Notes under the pieces: model-generated | Told to the model about the DNA's origin: nothing | The model's database searches: none | What the model saw: the letters and a program-made list of their open reading frames with translations, nothing else | Position numbers and translations under genes: made by a program | Origin: Lachnospiraceae bacterium UBA3282 | GTDB taxonomy: Bacteria > Bacillota > Clostridia > Lachnospirales > Lachnospiraceae | Length of the DNA: 10,670 nt | Direction: 5' to 3' | Assembly: GCA_002361735.1 (NCBI GenBank) | Contig: DETS01000054.1 | Location: forward strand, 1 to 10,670 | Part shown: in pieces, positions 1 to 6,256 of the stretch | Layout: each line of letters begins with the position of its first letter | Numbering within the stretch: position 1 is the first letter of the stretch

Positions 1-891
1 AACATGGAGATCGTTCAGGGTATCACTGAGGCGGCAGGTGAGCTGAACAGCCCCGTGATCCTGCAGGTTTCCAAAGGCGCACGCGCATACGCGAACCACA
101 CGTATCTGGTGAAGCTGGTTGAAGCGGCAGTTGCAGAGAATCCGCAGATCCCGATTGCGCTTCACTTAGATCACGGTGACACCTTCGAGCTTTGTAAGTC
201 CTGTATCGATGGCGGCTTTACCTCCGTTATGATCGACGCCTCCTCCAAGTCCTTCGAGGATAATATCGCGTTGACCAAGCAGGTGGTTGAGTATGCGCAT
301 GACAAGGGCGTAGTGGTCGAGGCTGAGCTTGGTACTCTGGCAGGTGTCGAGGATGAGGTAGTTGTAGAGTCCGGCAAAGAGTCCTATACGCATCCCGAGG
401 AGGTTGAGGAGTTCGTAGATAAGACAGGCTGTGACTCCCTTGCGATCGCAATCGGTACTTCTCACGGCGCATATAAGTTTACGGCTGCACAGTGCACGAG
501 AAATGCTGATGGCATCCTGGTTCCCCCTCCGCTTCGTTTTGACGTTCTGGAGGAGTGCATCAAGAGACTGCCCGGCTTCCCCATTGTGCTGCACGGTTCT
601 TCCTCTGTGCCGCAGGAGTTCGTTAAGATGGTAAATCAGTACGGCGGTAATATGCCCGATGCGGTTGGTATCCCCGAGGAGCAGCTCCGCAAGGCTGCAG
701 AGCTTGCCGTATGTAAGATCAATATCGACTCTGATATCCGTCTGGCAATGACCGGTAACATCCGTAAATACTTCGCGGAGCATCCCGATCACTTCGATCC
801 CAGACAGTATCTGAAGCCCGCAAGACAGGCTGTGAAGGACATGGTAGCACATAAGATTAAGAACGTGCTCGGTTCCGATGGCAAGGCGTAA
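1..891 (+). CDS. fba: Class II fructose-bisphosphate aldolase, 5' end cut by window edge
   Basis: This cytoplasmic glycolytic enzyme splits fructose 1,6-bisphosphate into dihydroxyacetone phosphate and glyceraldehyde 3-phosphate using a divalent metal. The reading frame is open from base 1 (codon AAC), and the first visible ATG at 4 corresponds to an internal Met of the family motif F-N-x-N-N-x-E. About 25-30 N-terminal residues should therefore lie outside the window. Counting from that Met, the catalytic Asp56 and metal ligand His57 sit in HLDHGD, His154 in GTSHGAYK and His197 in VLHGSSS, with the phosphate-binding NIDSD loop near residue 240. All are family hallmarks and all are intact. 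The C-terminus is complete and ends at TAA 889-891. It points toward the symporter gene and shares a terminator with it. Identification as a class II aldolase is firm; activity on a related sugar bisphosphate such as tagatose bisphosphate cannot be excluded. Confidence 0.95.
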   Translation, partial: NMEIVQGITEAAGELNSPVILQVSKGARAYANHTYLVKLVEAAVAENPQIPIALHLDHGDTFELCKSCIDGGFTSVMIDASSKSFEDNIALTKQVVEYAHDKGVVVEAELGTLAGVEDEVVVESGKESYTHPEEVEEFVDKTGCDSLAIAIGTSHGAYKFTAAQCTRNADGILVPPPLRFDVLEECIKRLPGFPIVLHGSSSVPQEFVKMVNQYGGNMPDAVGIPEEQLRKAAELAVCKINIDSDIRLAMTGNIRKYFAEHPDHFDPRQYLKPARQAVKDMVAHKIKNVLGSDGKA

Positions 892-921
892 GGCGCAGCA
901 TCGTATTATGTAAGACAAATA

Positions 922-956
922 AAAGCCGACATGATTATGACAGTCATGTCGGCTTT
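922..956. terminator. Bidirectional intrinsic terminator between convergent genes
   Basis: A perfect 13-bp inverted repeat (922-934 with 944-956, arm AAAGCCGACATGA) encloses a 9-nt loop. It lies 30 bases after the aldolase stop and 25 bases beyond the symporter stop. The arms begin and end in A/T runs, giving GGCTTTGTTG on the plus strand and GGCTTTTATTTG on the minus strand. It can therefore terminate both convergent transcripts. Confidence 0.88.
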
Positions 957-981
957 GTTGTGTTATTAGATCTTCTATCCT

Positions 982-2478
982 TTATCCCTCGTTTGTCTTC
1001 GCGAGTTCTTTCTCCTGCATCTTCTGAATATCCTCAAACGCAGACAGCAGCGGCTTCACGTTTTCCTTCTTCAAGGTACGTGCCACATAATTCTGCGTGA
1101 TATGCAGCACCACTGGCGAGAGGCTGATCACACCGATCAGGTTGGGGATCGCCATCAGTCCGTTGAAGGTATCGGAAAGATCCCAGGCAAGTCCCAGATT
1201 CATGGTCGCGCCCACATAGATCATCAGTACGAACACGACCTTATAGATCATCATTGACTTCGTGCCGAACAGATACTCCCATGCTTTTGATCCGTAATGG
1301 CTCCAGCCGAGCACGGTGGAGAACGCAAAGAGCAGGATCGCGATGGCGATGAACATGGGCCCGATGCTGCCGAATTTGGTAGCAAAGGCTTCACCCACCA
1401 GAGCGGAACCTTCTGAGGCGCTTAACACGGCACCGGTCTCCAGATCCACCAGCCCGGAGGAGAGTACCGCGAAGGCGGTCAGCGTGCAGACGATCATCGT
1501 ATCTGCACACACTTCAAAGATACCCCACATACCCTGACGGACAGGCTCTTTGACATTGGAGCTGGAATGTACCATAACGGAGGAACCAAGACCTGCCTCG
1601 TTGGAGAAGACGCCCCGCTTCATACCCCAGGTGATCGCCATTTTCACACCGCTGCCGACAATACCGCCGCCGACTGCACGCAGTCCGAAAGCGCCCTTAA
1701 AGATGGCAGAGAATACGGCGCCGCACTGGTCGATGTTCATAATGAAAAGAACGATTGCGCCGACCACATAAATGATCGCCATAAAAGGCACAAGTTTCTC
1801 TGTAACGGAAGCGATACGTTTCAAGCCGCCTACGATTACAAGTGCCGCAAGGATCAGAAGCACGACACCCGTTATGTAAGTAGGAATGCCAAATGCCGAC
1901 TTCATATTGCCGGAGATGGAGTTGATCTGGCTCATATTACCGATACCGAAGGACGCCAGTACGCAGAAGATGGAGAACAGTACGGCAAGTATTGCACCCA
2001 CCTGCTTAAAGCCCTTATAGGAGCCAAGCCCATCCTTTAAGTAATACATGGCGCCGCCGCTCCACTCGTTCCTTTCATTTTTGCGGCGATAGTAGATACC
2101 GAGCACATTCTCGGAGTAGTTGGTCATCATCCCGAAAAAGGCAACGACCCACATCCAGAAGATGGCGCCGGGACCGCCGGAGATCAGGGCGCTTGCCACG
2201 CCGACGATGTTACCTGTGCCGATGGTGGCAGCCAGAGCCGTACACAGGGATTGGAATTGGGAGATGGACTGGTCCTCTTTGTCCGTGTGCTTTGTGATGT
2301 GTTTGTCATGAAAAATACCGCCAATGGTGTTTTTCCACCAGTGTCCGATATGGGACAATTGAAAGAATTTGGTCAAAAATGTCATCAAAATACCGGTGCC
2401 GACGAGCAGGATCAGCATGGGAATGCCCCAGACGAAGCCGTTAATGGCGCCGTTCACCTTTGTTATCATCTCAACCAT
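982..2478 (-). CDS. Sodium:alanine/glycine symporter, AGCS (AlsT) family
   Basis: This is an integral membrane transporter that imports a small neutral amino acid with Na+. Family members carry alanine or glycine, and Bacillus AlsT has been linked to glutamine, so the substrate is not settled by sequence. The 498-residue length is typical. Family marks include GTGNIVGVA (87-95), the AGCS signature region PGAIFWMW...TNYSE (103-123), and FSNEAGLGSS (291-300), together with roughly ten hydrophobic segments. The start at 2478 is set by an AGGAGG ribosome binding site at 2488-2493, nine bases upstream; a second Met three codons in is less well placed. The gene has its own promoter and a leader with an internal terminator (separate entries), so expression is probably controlled by attenuation. 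It converges with the aldolase gene and shows no functional link to the peptide locus to its right. Confidence 0.95.
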   Translation of the reverse strand: MVEMITKVNGAINGFVWGIPMLILLVGTGILMTFLTKFFQLSHIGHWWKNTIGGIFHDKHITKHTDKEDQSISQFQSLCTALAATIGTGNIVGVASALISGGPGAIFWMWVVAFFGMMTNYSENVLGIYYRRKNERNEWSGGAMYYLKDGLGSYKGFKQVGAILAVLFSIFCVLASFGIGNMSQINSISGNMKSAFGIPTYITGVVLLILAALVIVGGLKRIASVTEKLVPFMAIIYVVGAIVLFIMNIDQCGAVFSAIFKGAFGLRAVGGGIVGSGVKMAITWGMKRGVFSNEAGLGSSVMVHSSSNVKEPVRQGMWGIFEVCADTMIVCTLTAFAVLSSGLVDLETGAVLSASEGSALVGEAFATKFGSIGPMFIAIAILLFAFSTVLGWSHYGSKAWEYLFGTKSMMIYKVVFVLMIYVGATMNLGLAWDLSDTFNGLMAIPNLIGVISLSPVVLHITQNYVARTLKKENVKPLLSAFEDIQKMQEKELAKTNEG

Positions 2479-2510
2479 GATACATTTCCTCCTTTTCGCT
2501 TCACCGCCCT

Positions 2511-2542
2511 AAAAAAAGCGCAGACACTCAAAAATGTCTACG
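2511..2542 (-). promoter_or_regulatory. Intrinsic terminator inside the symporter leader (candidate attenuator)
   Basis: On the minus strand, CGTAGACA (2542-2535) pairs with TGTCTGCG (2526-2519) to give 8 bp with one G-U pair and an 8-nt loop. One base later comes a run of seven T (2517-2511). This is a good Rho-independent terminator, yet it sits between the promoter (2605-2633) and the ribosome binding site (2488-2493). Upstream in the leader, TGTCTG at 2580-2575 repeats the 3' arm and could pair six bases with the 5' arm, acting as an antiterminator. TTTTCGC at 2555-2549 could also pair with GCGAAAA at 2499-2493, next to the ribosome binding site. The features are read directly from sequence; the regulatory role is inferred and the signal is unknown. 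Confidence 0.65.
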
Positions 2543-2604
2543 TTGACGGCGAAAAATCTCTTGTTTATACTGTACAGACAGATTAAAATGCTTTACGGTA
2601 TCCA

Positions 2605-2633
2605 AGTATACCATAGAATATGTTATCTGGCAA
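2605..2633 (-). promoter_or_regulatory. Housekeeping-type promoter for the symporter gene
   Basis: On the minus strand the -35 box TTGCCA (2633-2628) is separated by exactly 17 bp from the -10 box TATACT (2610-2605). The bases TGG precede the -10, making it an extended -10. Transcription should begin near 2598, giving a leader of about 120 nt before the symporter ATG. Confidence 0.8.
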
Positions 2634-2657
2634 GAAAAAAGCCCCGAAAAAGGGAGG

Positions 2658-2687
2658 ATGCCAAGTAAGGTTTCCCTTACTTGGCAT
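2658..2687 (-). terminator. Perfect 13-bp hairpin upstream of the symporter promoter, probable terminator
   Basis: ATGCCAAGTAAGG and its exact complement (2658-2670 with 2675-2687) flank a 4-nt loop. Read on the minus strand the stem is followed by CCTCCC, then TTTTT, then CGGGGC and TTTTTT, so the U-tract is offset by six bases from the stem. It lies just before the -35 box of the symporter. It most likely ends leftward transcription from the nucleotidase side, or from a short transcript starting near 2753. The offset U-tract makes terminator function probable rather than certain. Confidence 0.55.
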
Positions 2688-2759
2688 TTATTATGAAAAA
2701 GTTTTAAATTGATCAGCACACTTGCTAGCGGTTTCTGCTGTGTTGTATCTTATGATCTT

Positions 2760-2836
2760 AGTATACGGTGCAGAAATGTCTAAATCATGATTCAGAAATG
2801 AAGTTTTTTGAAATTAAATATGAACAAATTATGAAC
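2760..2836 (-). promoter_or_regulatory. Helically phased TTCA repeats ahead of a TATACT box (possible PHO-box-like site)
   Basis: The stretch 2479-2870 holds no gene. Within it, TG dinucleotides of a TGAA-like motif recur on the plus strand at 2777, 2788, 2799, 2809, 2821 and 2832, spaced 11, 11, 10, 12 and 11. Read on the minus strand these are TTCA-like direct repeats, the clearest being TTCATA at 2835-2830 and 2824-2819. Nine bases beyond the last repeat is a perfect -10 hexamer TATACT (2765-2760) with no good -35 box. Direct repeats at 11-bp spacing close to a -10 are how PhoB/PhoP-type response regulators bind. The identity of any regulator is inferred, and what is transcribed is unclear: a short RNA ending at 2658-2687, or read-through to the symporter. 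Confidence 0.4.
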
Positions 2837-2870
2837 GCCGGCAGTCGGGCAAGCAGCCGCAGCCTGTCCA

Positions 2871-4535
2871 TCATTGAATCGTAATCCTCCCCTGCGGTGT
2901 TTCGTATTCCGTTCCGATCACACCGTCTAAATGATCATGAAGATAGGTTTCCAGGATCTTATAATCCGGCATCCCCTCGTCAACCGCCAGAGGCTGATCC
3001 ATGAACATGCTCAGACCGTCGCCGCCCTTTTTCAGCAGATAATTTTGGGAAGCCAGCGTGTAGGTCTGCTTCGGATCGAGCGGTGCAAAGCTGCCGTTCT
3101 TTTGCAGGACCATCACATCCTTTACGCGGCGTGTGTCCCCGAAGGAAACAAACATATCATTGTCATCCATTACCACGGCGGAGGGAACCGATGTATCGAC
3201 CGTAAAAGTAAGACCGGACACCTGTAAGAAGCCGCCGTTTTCGCCTACGGCATGTTCGCCGTCGTGATATTCTGCCTGCACCGCACGGTTTGCCATCTCC
3301 AACGCATCGAGGATATCTTGTCCGCTGACGTTTGCCACGCACAGGCTGTTGCCGTAGGGGTGCACGTCGATCAGATCGCCGCAGGTAATGCTCCCTTTCG
3401 GAAGATCTGCGCGGATGCCGCCGCCGTTTACAATGGCGATGTCTGCTCCGGAAACTGCCCGGTAAGCGTCTGCGCAGAAATCACCGATGGCGGTTTCGCG
3501 GCTTCTGATCATGCGGATGCCTGCTTCGGAAGAAATGGACAGCGGTATCTCGCTTTGTCCGACCACCCGATCCATATCTTTTGCAAAGTCCTCCTGAATC
3601 TCCCGGATATAAGAGGCGGTCTCCGCATCCTTTTCGGGGTAGGTGATCAGCCCTGCGGTGATCATGCCGCCCGGCGTTATTGTGAGCTGTCCGATGTAGG
3701 AAAGCTCTGTGCCGGTAGAGGAAAGAGGCACTTCCTTTCCGTCCTGATCTGTTACGAATTGGCAGGGAATCACACTGTGGGAATGGGCGTCCAACACGGC
3801 ATCTACCCCTTTTGTATGTTCGATCAAATCTACGGAGCGAAACGGCGCGGAATCTTCATCCACCCCCAGATGGGTCAGCAGGATAACATAGTCGGCGCCC
3901 TTGCTGCGGCATTCATCCACTGTTTTCTGCACCTGAAGATAAAAAGTCTTCTCGTTTCCGCCGTAAAAATCATAGATGAACTGTCCTGCCTCATCCATAA
4001 AGTAGACGGGCGTAGAACTGGTGATATTCTCCGGGGTACAGACGCCGATAAAGGCAATATCGGTGTCGCCGTAAGCTTCGATCTGATAGGGTTTTACGGC
4101 AGCCAGCGCATTTTCTCCCGTTCCCGAGTAGCGGATATTACAGCCAAGATACTGTGCCTCTGACGCTTCGATCACTTCGGTAAGCCGTTCCATCCCGTAA
4201 TCAAATTCATGATTGCCAAGGACAGCGAGATCATAGCCTGCCCGGTTCATGAGCCGTAAAGGATATTCTCCCTGCGATACCAGCCCGATGGCGCCGCCCT
4301 GTATGGCGTCCCCGCAGTCCACTAGCGTCACATAGGGCGTTTTTTCCTGCATCTGCTTTTTATAGGCGGCAAGCCCTGCATAGCCGATGTTTTCATCTAC
4401 GGCGCAGTGCACGTCGTTGGTATAGAGAATCACGATATCTTCCGGTTCCTGTTTGTTAGAGCCACAGCCGCCTAACAAAATAAGGGCGGCAGCCATGGTA
4501 AATAAAAAAGTTGTAAATCGTTTGCTCGGTTTCAT
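2871..4535 (-). CDS. Lipoprotein 5'-nucleotidase / UDP-sugar hydrolase family metallophosphatase
   Basis: This is predicted to be a cell-surface dimetal phosphoesterase that removes phosphate from extracellular nucleotides or related esters (UshA/YfkN family). Numbered from the ATG at 4535, residues 1-23 form a lipoprotein signal ending in LLGGC, with Cys24 as the lipid anchor. The metallophosphatase domain follows: NDVH (Asp41, His43), DCGD (Asp76), GNHEFD (Asn108-His109), THLGVD (His222) and AHSHS (His251, His253), a full metal-ligand set. The C-terminal substrate domain has NGGGIRAD (370-377), VHPYGNSL and a KKGGDGLSMF motif. The start is chosen because AGGAG lies nine bases upstream of this ATG; a TTG three codons earlier directly abuts that site and is unlikely. 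It lies 22 bases downstream of the unknown lipoprotein gene, so the two are almost certainly co-transcribed. Exact substrate is unknown. Confidence 0.93.
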   Translation of the reverse strand: MKPSKRFTTFLFTMAAALILLGGCGSNKQEPEDIVILYTNDVHCAVDENIGYAGLAAYKKQMQEKTPYVTLVDCGDAIQGGAIGLVSQGEYPLRLMNRAGYDLAVLGNHEFDYGMERLTEVIEASEAQYLGCNIRYSGTGENALAAVKPYQIEAYGDTDIAFIGVCTPENITSSTPVYFMDEAGQFIYDFYGGNEKTFYLQVQKTVDECRSKGADYVILLTHLGVDEDSAPFRSVDLIEHTKGVDAVLDAHSHSVIPCQFVTDQDGKEVPLSSTGTELSYIGQLTITPGGMITAGLITYPEKDAETASYIREIQEDFAKDMDRVVGQSEIPLSISSEAGIRMIRSRETAIGDFCADAYRAVSGADIAIVNGGGIRADLPKGSITCGDLIDVHPYGNSLCVANVSGQDILDALEMANRAVQAEYHDGEHAVGENGGFLQVSGLTFTVDTSVPSAVVMDDNDMFVSFGDTRRVKDVMVLQKNGSFAPLDPKQTYTLASQNYLLKKGGDGLSMFMDQPLAVDEGMPDYKILETYLHDHLDGVIGTEYETPQGRITIQ

Positions 4536-4557
4536 CCTTTTCAACTCCTGAAATTGT

Positions 4558-5235
4558 CTAATCGTTCGTTATGGTAAAATATCGGTAGGTTTCGTCAAAG
4601 TAGGGCAGTTCATCGATCGTATATAATCTTGCCGCATAGTCGATCTCGATGTTTTTGGTCATCTGTTCCAAAGAGTCTTTGCCAAGCTGGAACATGACGC
4701 CCTCGTAATCCGCGGGACAGGTAACGGCAATCGTCTTTGTGATCAGGGTGCCCTCGCCCTCCGTCATAAATTCCACAGACACATCGTAGGTCTCATCACC
4801 GTTTTGAATGGTCACAAAGCCGTCCTGTGCCGTGTGTTCTCCGTTAAGCTGCGTATTTACCGCGCTGTCAAACTCAAAGCTCGTTCCCGTATATCTGTCA
4901 AAGGCGCTAGCCCAAAACAGAATCCCGTCGCCGCTGCAATTGCTTGCGTCAATGGTAAACACAGCGCTTACTTTTTTATATCCGTCTGTCACATCTACGG
5001 TAGATTCCGAAATTTCCACATTTACATCCGCCGTGAAATCGCCTGTGATCTCGCCGGTCGAGGTGTCGTAACCGCCCATTTCCACCTGACAGTCCCCCTG
5101 CGGAGTGACGGTGATGCCCTGCTTTGCGGACCAGCCTTCGAGTTTCTTTTTCTGACTGCCATCCTCTCCGCAGGCGCAAAGGAATGCCGCGTAAAGAAAC
5201 AGTAACAGGATGAGTCCGATTTTTTTCTGTTTCAT
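4558..5235 (-). CDS. Secreted lipoprotein of unknown function
   Basis: I do not recognise a family for this 225-residue protein. Residues 1-21 are a lipoprotein signal (basic MKQKK, then a hydrophobic stretch) ending in the lipobox L-C-A-C with Cys22 as the anchor. It should therefore sit on the outer face of the membrane. A Lys-rich stretch (KKK, 29-31) follows. The remainder is acidic and rich in Thr, Asp and Val with alternating hydrophobic residues, which suggests a beta-rich fold. Cys49, Cys100 and Cys173 could include a disulfide. The C-terminus is Tyr-rich (PYFDETYRYF). The ribosome binding site AAAGGAG lies seven bases upstream of the ATG. It sits between the sigma factor gene (69-base gap) and the nucleotidase gene (22-base gap) on the same strand. 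An accessory, immunity or sensing role for the peptide locus is possible but is only a context inference. Confidence 0.85.
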   Translation of the reverse strand: MKQKKIGLILLLFLYAAFLCACGEDGSQKKKLEGWSAKQGITVTPQGDCQVEMGGYDTSTGEITGDFTADVNVEISESTVDVTDGYKKVSAVFTIDASNCSGDGILFWASAFDRYTGTSFEFDSAVNTQLNGEHTAQDGFVTIQNGDETYDVSVEFMTEGEGTLITKTIAVTCPADYEGVMFQLGKDSLEQMTKNIEIDYAARLYTIDELPYFDETYRYFTITND

Positions 5236-5304
5236 ATCAATGCTCCTTTTGTCTTTTTATAAACTTCGTATGTGCGTCTGATTAACGAATGGAACGGGCA
5301 AATC

Positions 5305-5802
5305 TCAGACTTCCAGCAGCCCGCGCAGCTCCTTCAACACATTTCCGTGGAGCAGTTTGGCATAGCTGTAGGAGATATGCAGTATTTCCGCTGTGCTCTT
5401 TAAGGTATGCCCCTTATAATAATGCAGGACGATCAGATCCCGTTCCCGTTTGTCAAGCTTCATAAGGGCGTCGGCCAGTCGCGAGAGCATTTCTTCGCTG
5501 AGGATCTGTTCCTCGATACCGCCGTCCGCCACAGGCATCTCTACAAGCTCGCTGTGCTGCTTTGCGGTGCGGTAATGATCGATCACCACATTGCGGGTGA
5601 TGGTGTAGATCCAGGTGGACACCGATGCTTTCTTCCTGTCAAAGGATGGCAGGGCGGCAAACGCCTTTACAAACACGAAGGAAACCAGATCCTCCACAGT
5701 GTGAGGATCCGGTACTTTCCCGCTGATATAGCGGGTCACCTTATCTTTATAATCCAGATAAATCTGTTCCTGCAAATTTTGGTTTGTAAGCGTTTCAGAC
5801 AT
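5305..5802 (-). CDS. ECF-type RNA polymerase sigma factor
   Basis: This small alternative sigma factor (165 residues) would direct RNA polymerase to a limited promoter set. Region 2 spans about residues 12-80 and includes HTVEDLVSFVFVKAFAAL (core binding) and the -10 recognition helix STWIYTITRNVVIDHYR. After a short linker, region 4 (about 105-160) has the helix-turn-helix LKSTAEILHISYSYAKLLH that reads the -35 box. Regions 1 and 3 are absent, as in the ECF class. The ATG at 5802 is preferred because it overlaps the stop of the preceding small gene (ATG at 5802-5800, TGA at 5797-5795), a typical coupling arrangement. A longer start at 5850 would add 16 residues entirely inside that gene. No anti-sigma factor with membrane helices or a zinc-binding motif is visible, so control may depend on the small upstream protein or lie elsewhere. 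Confidence 0.9.
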   Translation of the reverse strand: MSETLTNQNLQEQIYLDYKDKVTRYISGKVPDPHTVEDLVSFVFVKAFAALPSFDRKKASVSTWIYTITRNVVIDHYRTAKQHSELVEMPVADGGIEEQILSEEMLSRLADALMKLDKRERDLIVLHYYKGHTLKSTAEILHISYSYAKLLHGNVLKELRGLLEV

Positions 5803-5989
5803 GGGGGCAGTCCCCCGCAGTATTTGGACAAACGGGAACGGGAAGCTCACCGGCCGCGTTTACCAGTTCCAGGTCGTCGTCTGACAGCGGTTTACAGCGC
5901 TCGGATTCTGTTTCCCGGATTACCGCCGCCAGTCGTTCATTGTCTGCAAACCGTTGAAAATCAAACAATGCCTGTAAGATTCGTTCCAT
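5795..5989 (-). CDS. Small protein ending in a leader-like LSDDDLELVNAAG segment and Cys tail
   Basis: This 64-residue protein is not matched to a family I can name. The N-terminal half (MERILQALFDFQRFADNERL) looks helical. Residues 35-48 (PLSDDDLELVNAAG) resemble the double-glycine leader motif of the three preceding small genes, but the cleavage-site glycine pair is replaced by Ala-Ala-Gly. The last 17 residues (ELPVPVCPNTAGDCPHV) carry Cys54 and Cys61; Cys32 lies before the motif. The ATG at 5989 is preferred over one at 6034 because it begins 19 bases after the previous stop, with a weak GAGAG site before it, whereas 6034 lies inside the previous gene. Its stop overlaps the sigma factor start. 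It could be a diverged peptide precursor, or a small regulator of the sigma factor descended from one. Confidence 0.72.
   Translation of the reverse strand: MERILQALFDFQRFADNERLAAVIRETESERCKPLSDDDLELVNAAGELPVPVCPNTAGDCPHV
5803..5816 (-). promoter_or_regulatory. Hairpin abutting the sigma factor start codon, hiding its ribosome binding site
   Basis: GGGGG-ACTG-CCCCC on the minus strand forms a 5-bp all-GC stem ending one base before the sigma factor ATG. Its left arm (GGGGGA) is the only purine-rich sequence placed to act as a ribosome binding site. It lies within the last codons of the upstream small gene. Sigma factor translation therefore probably needs ribosomes arriving from that gene to open the hairpin (inference). 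Confidence 0.5.
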
Positions 5990-6008
5990 TGATCGCGTTC
6001 TCTCTGTC

Positions 6009-6185
6009 TCATCGTTTTTTCTTGCCGGAATCATCCCAGTTCCATCTTGCGCCGCCGGTCACCTCATCCAGGGCGTCGTCGCTTATGGCATTGGTCTTGG
6101 GTGTGATAATCAGTCCGCCGTTTACATCCTTCAGCGCCTCGTCCTTTATCAGATTTTCCCCGCTCAGTTTCTTGTTGTCAGTCAT
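6009..6185 (-). CDS. Tandem double-glycine leader peptide precursor (58 aa)
   Basis: This is a predicted exported peptide precursor. It holds two leader-type motifs: DEALKDVNGG ending at Gly23-Gly24 and DDALDEVTGG ending at Gly44-Gly45, 21 residues apart. Cleavage after the second pair would release ARWNWDDSGKKKR, 13 residues with two Trp and a basic tail. Cleavage after the first would release 34 residues that include the second motif. The start at 6185 is set by AAAGGAG nine bases upstream; the frame stays open further upstream but without a comparable site. It is one of a run of small same-strand genes immediately downstream of two ABC exporters of a type that cleaves such leaders. No Cys is present, so a lanthipeptide product is unlikely. 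Precursor status is strongly suggested by motif plus context; the activity of the product is unknown. Confidence 0.85.
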   Translation of the reverse strand: MTDNKKLSGENLIKDEALKDVNGGLIITPKTNAISDDALDEVTGGARWNWDDSGKKKR

Positions 6186-6256
6186 GTTTGGTTTCTCCTT
6201 TTGCTGTTTATTTTTATATGGTGTCCGAACCCGCCGCTGCCGCGGCGGTAATCGGT

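Noticed and set aside
166..918. Open frame of 250 codons on the minus strand
   Set aside because: It is antisense to the aldolase and crosses its stop, close to the terminator; it is a shadow of the aldolase codons.
2479..2598. Glycine riboswitch upstream of the symporter
   Set aside because: Considered because such riboswitches often precede this family, but the space between promoter and terminator is only about 55 nt and I see none of the conserved glycine aptamer core.
2528..2719. 63-codon minus-strand frame and a 33-codon frame beginning within the hairpin at 2658-2687
   Set aside because: They run through the hairpin, the symporter promoter and the leader, and lack ribosome binding sites.
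2837..2870. GC-rich partial inverted repeats just after the nucleotidase stop as a terminator
   Set aside because: Only 3-4 contiguous pairs form and no T run follows on the minus strand.
3252..4163. Open frame of 303 codons on the plus strand
   Set aside because: It lies wholly antisense to the nucleotidase gene, whose motifs are complete; the antisense translation shows no recognisable domain.
2536..4544. TTG at 4544 as start of the nucleotidase
   Set aside because: The AGGAG site directly touches this TTG, leaving no spacing; the ATG at 4535 is nine bases away from it and keeps the full signal peptide.
5803..5850. Longer sigma factor starting at 5850
   Set aside because: It would overlap the preceding small gene by over 50 bases and add a proline- and phenylalanine-rich stretch outside region 2; the ATG/TGA overlap at 5795-5802 is more natural.
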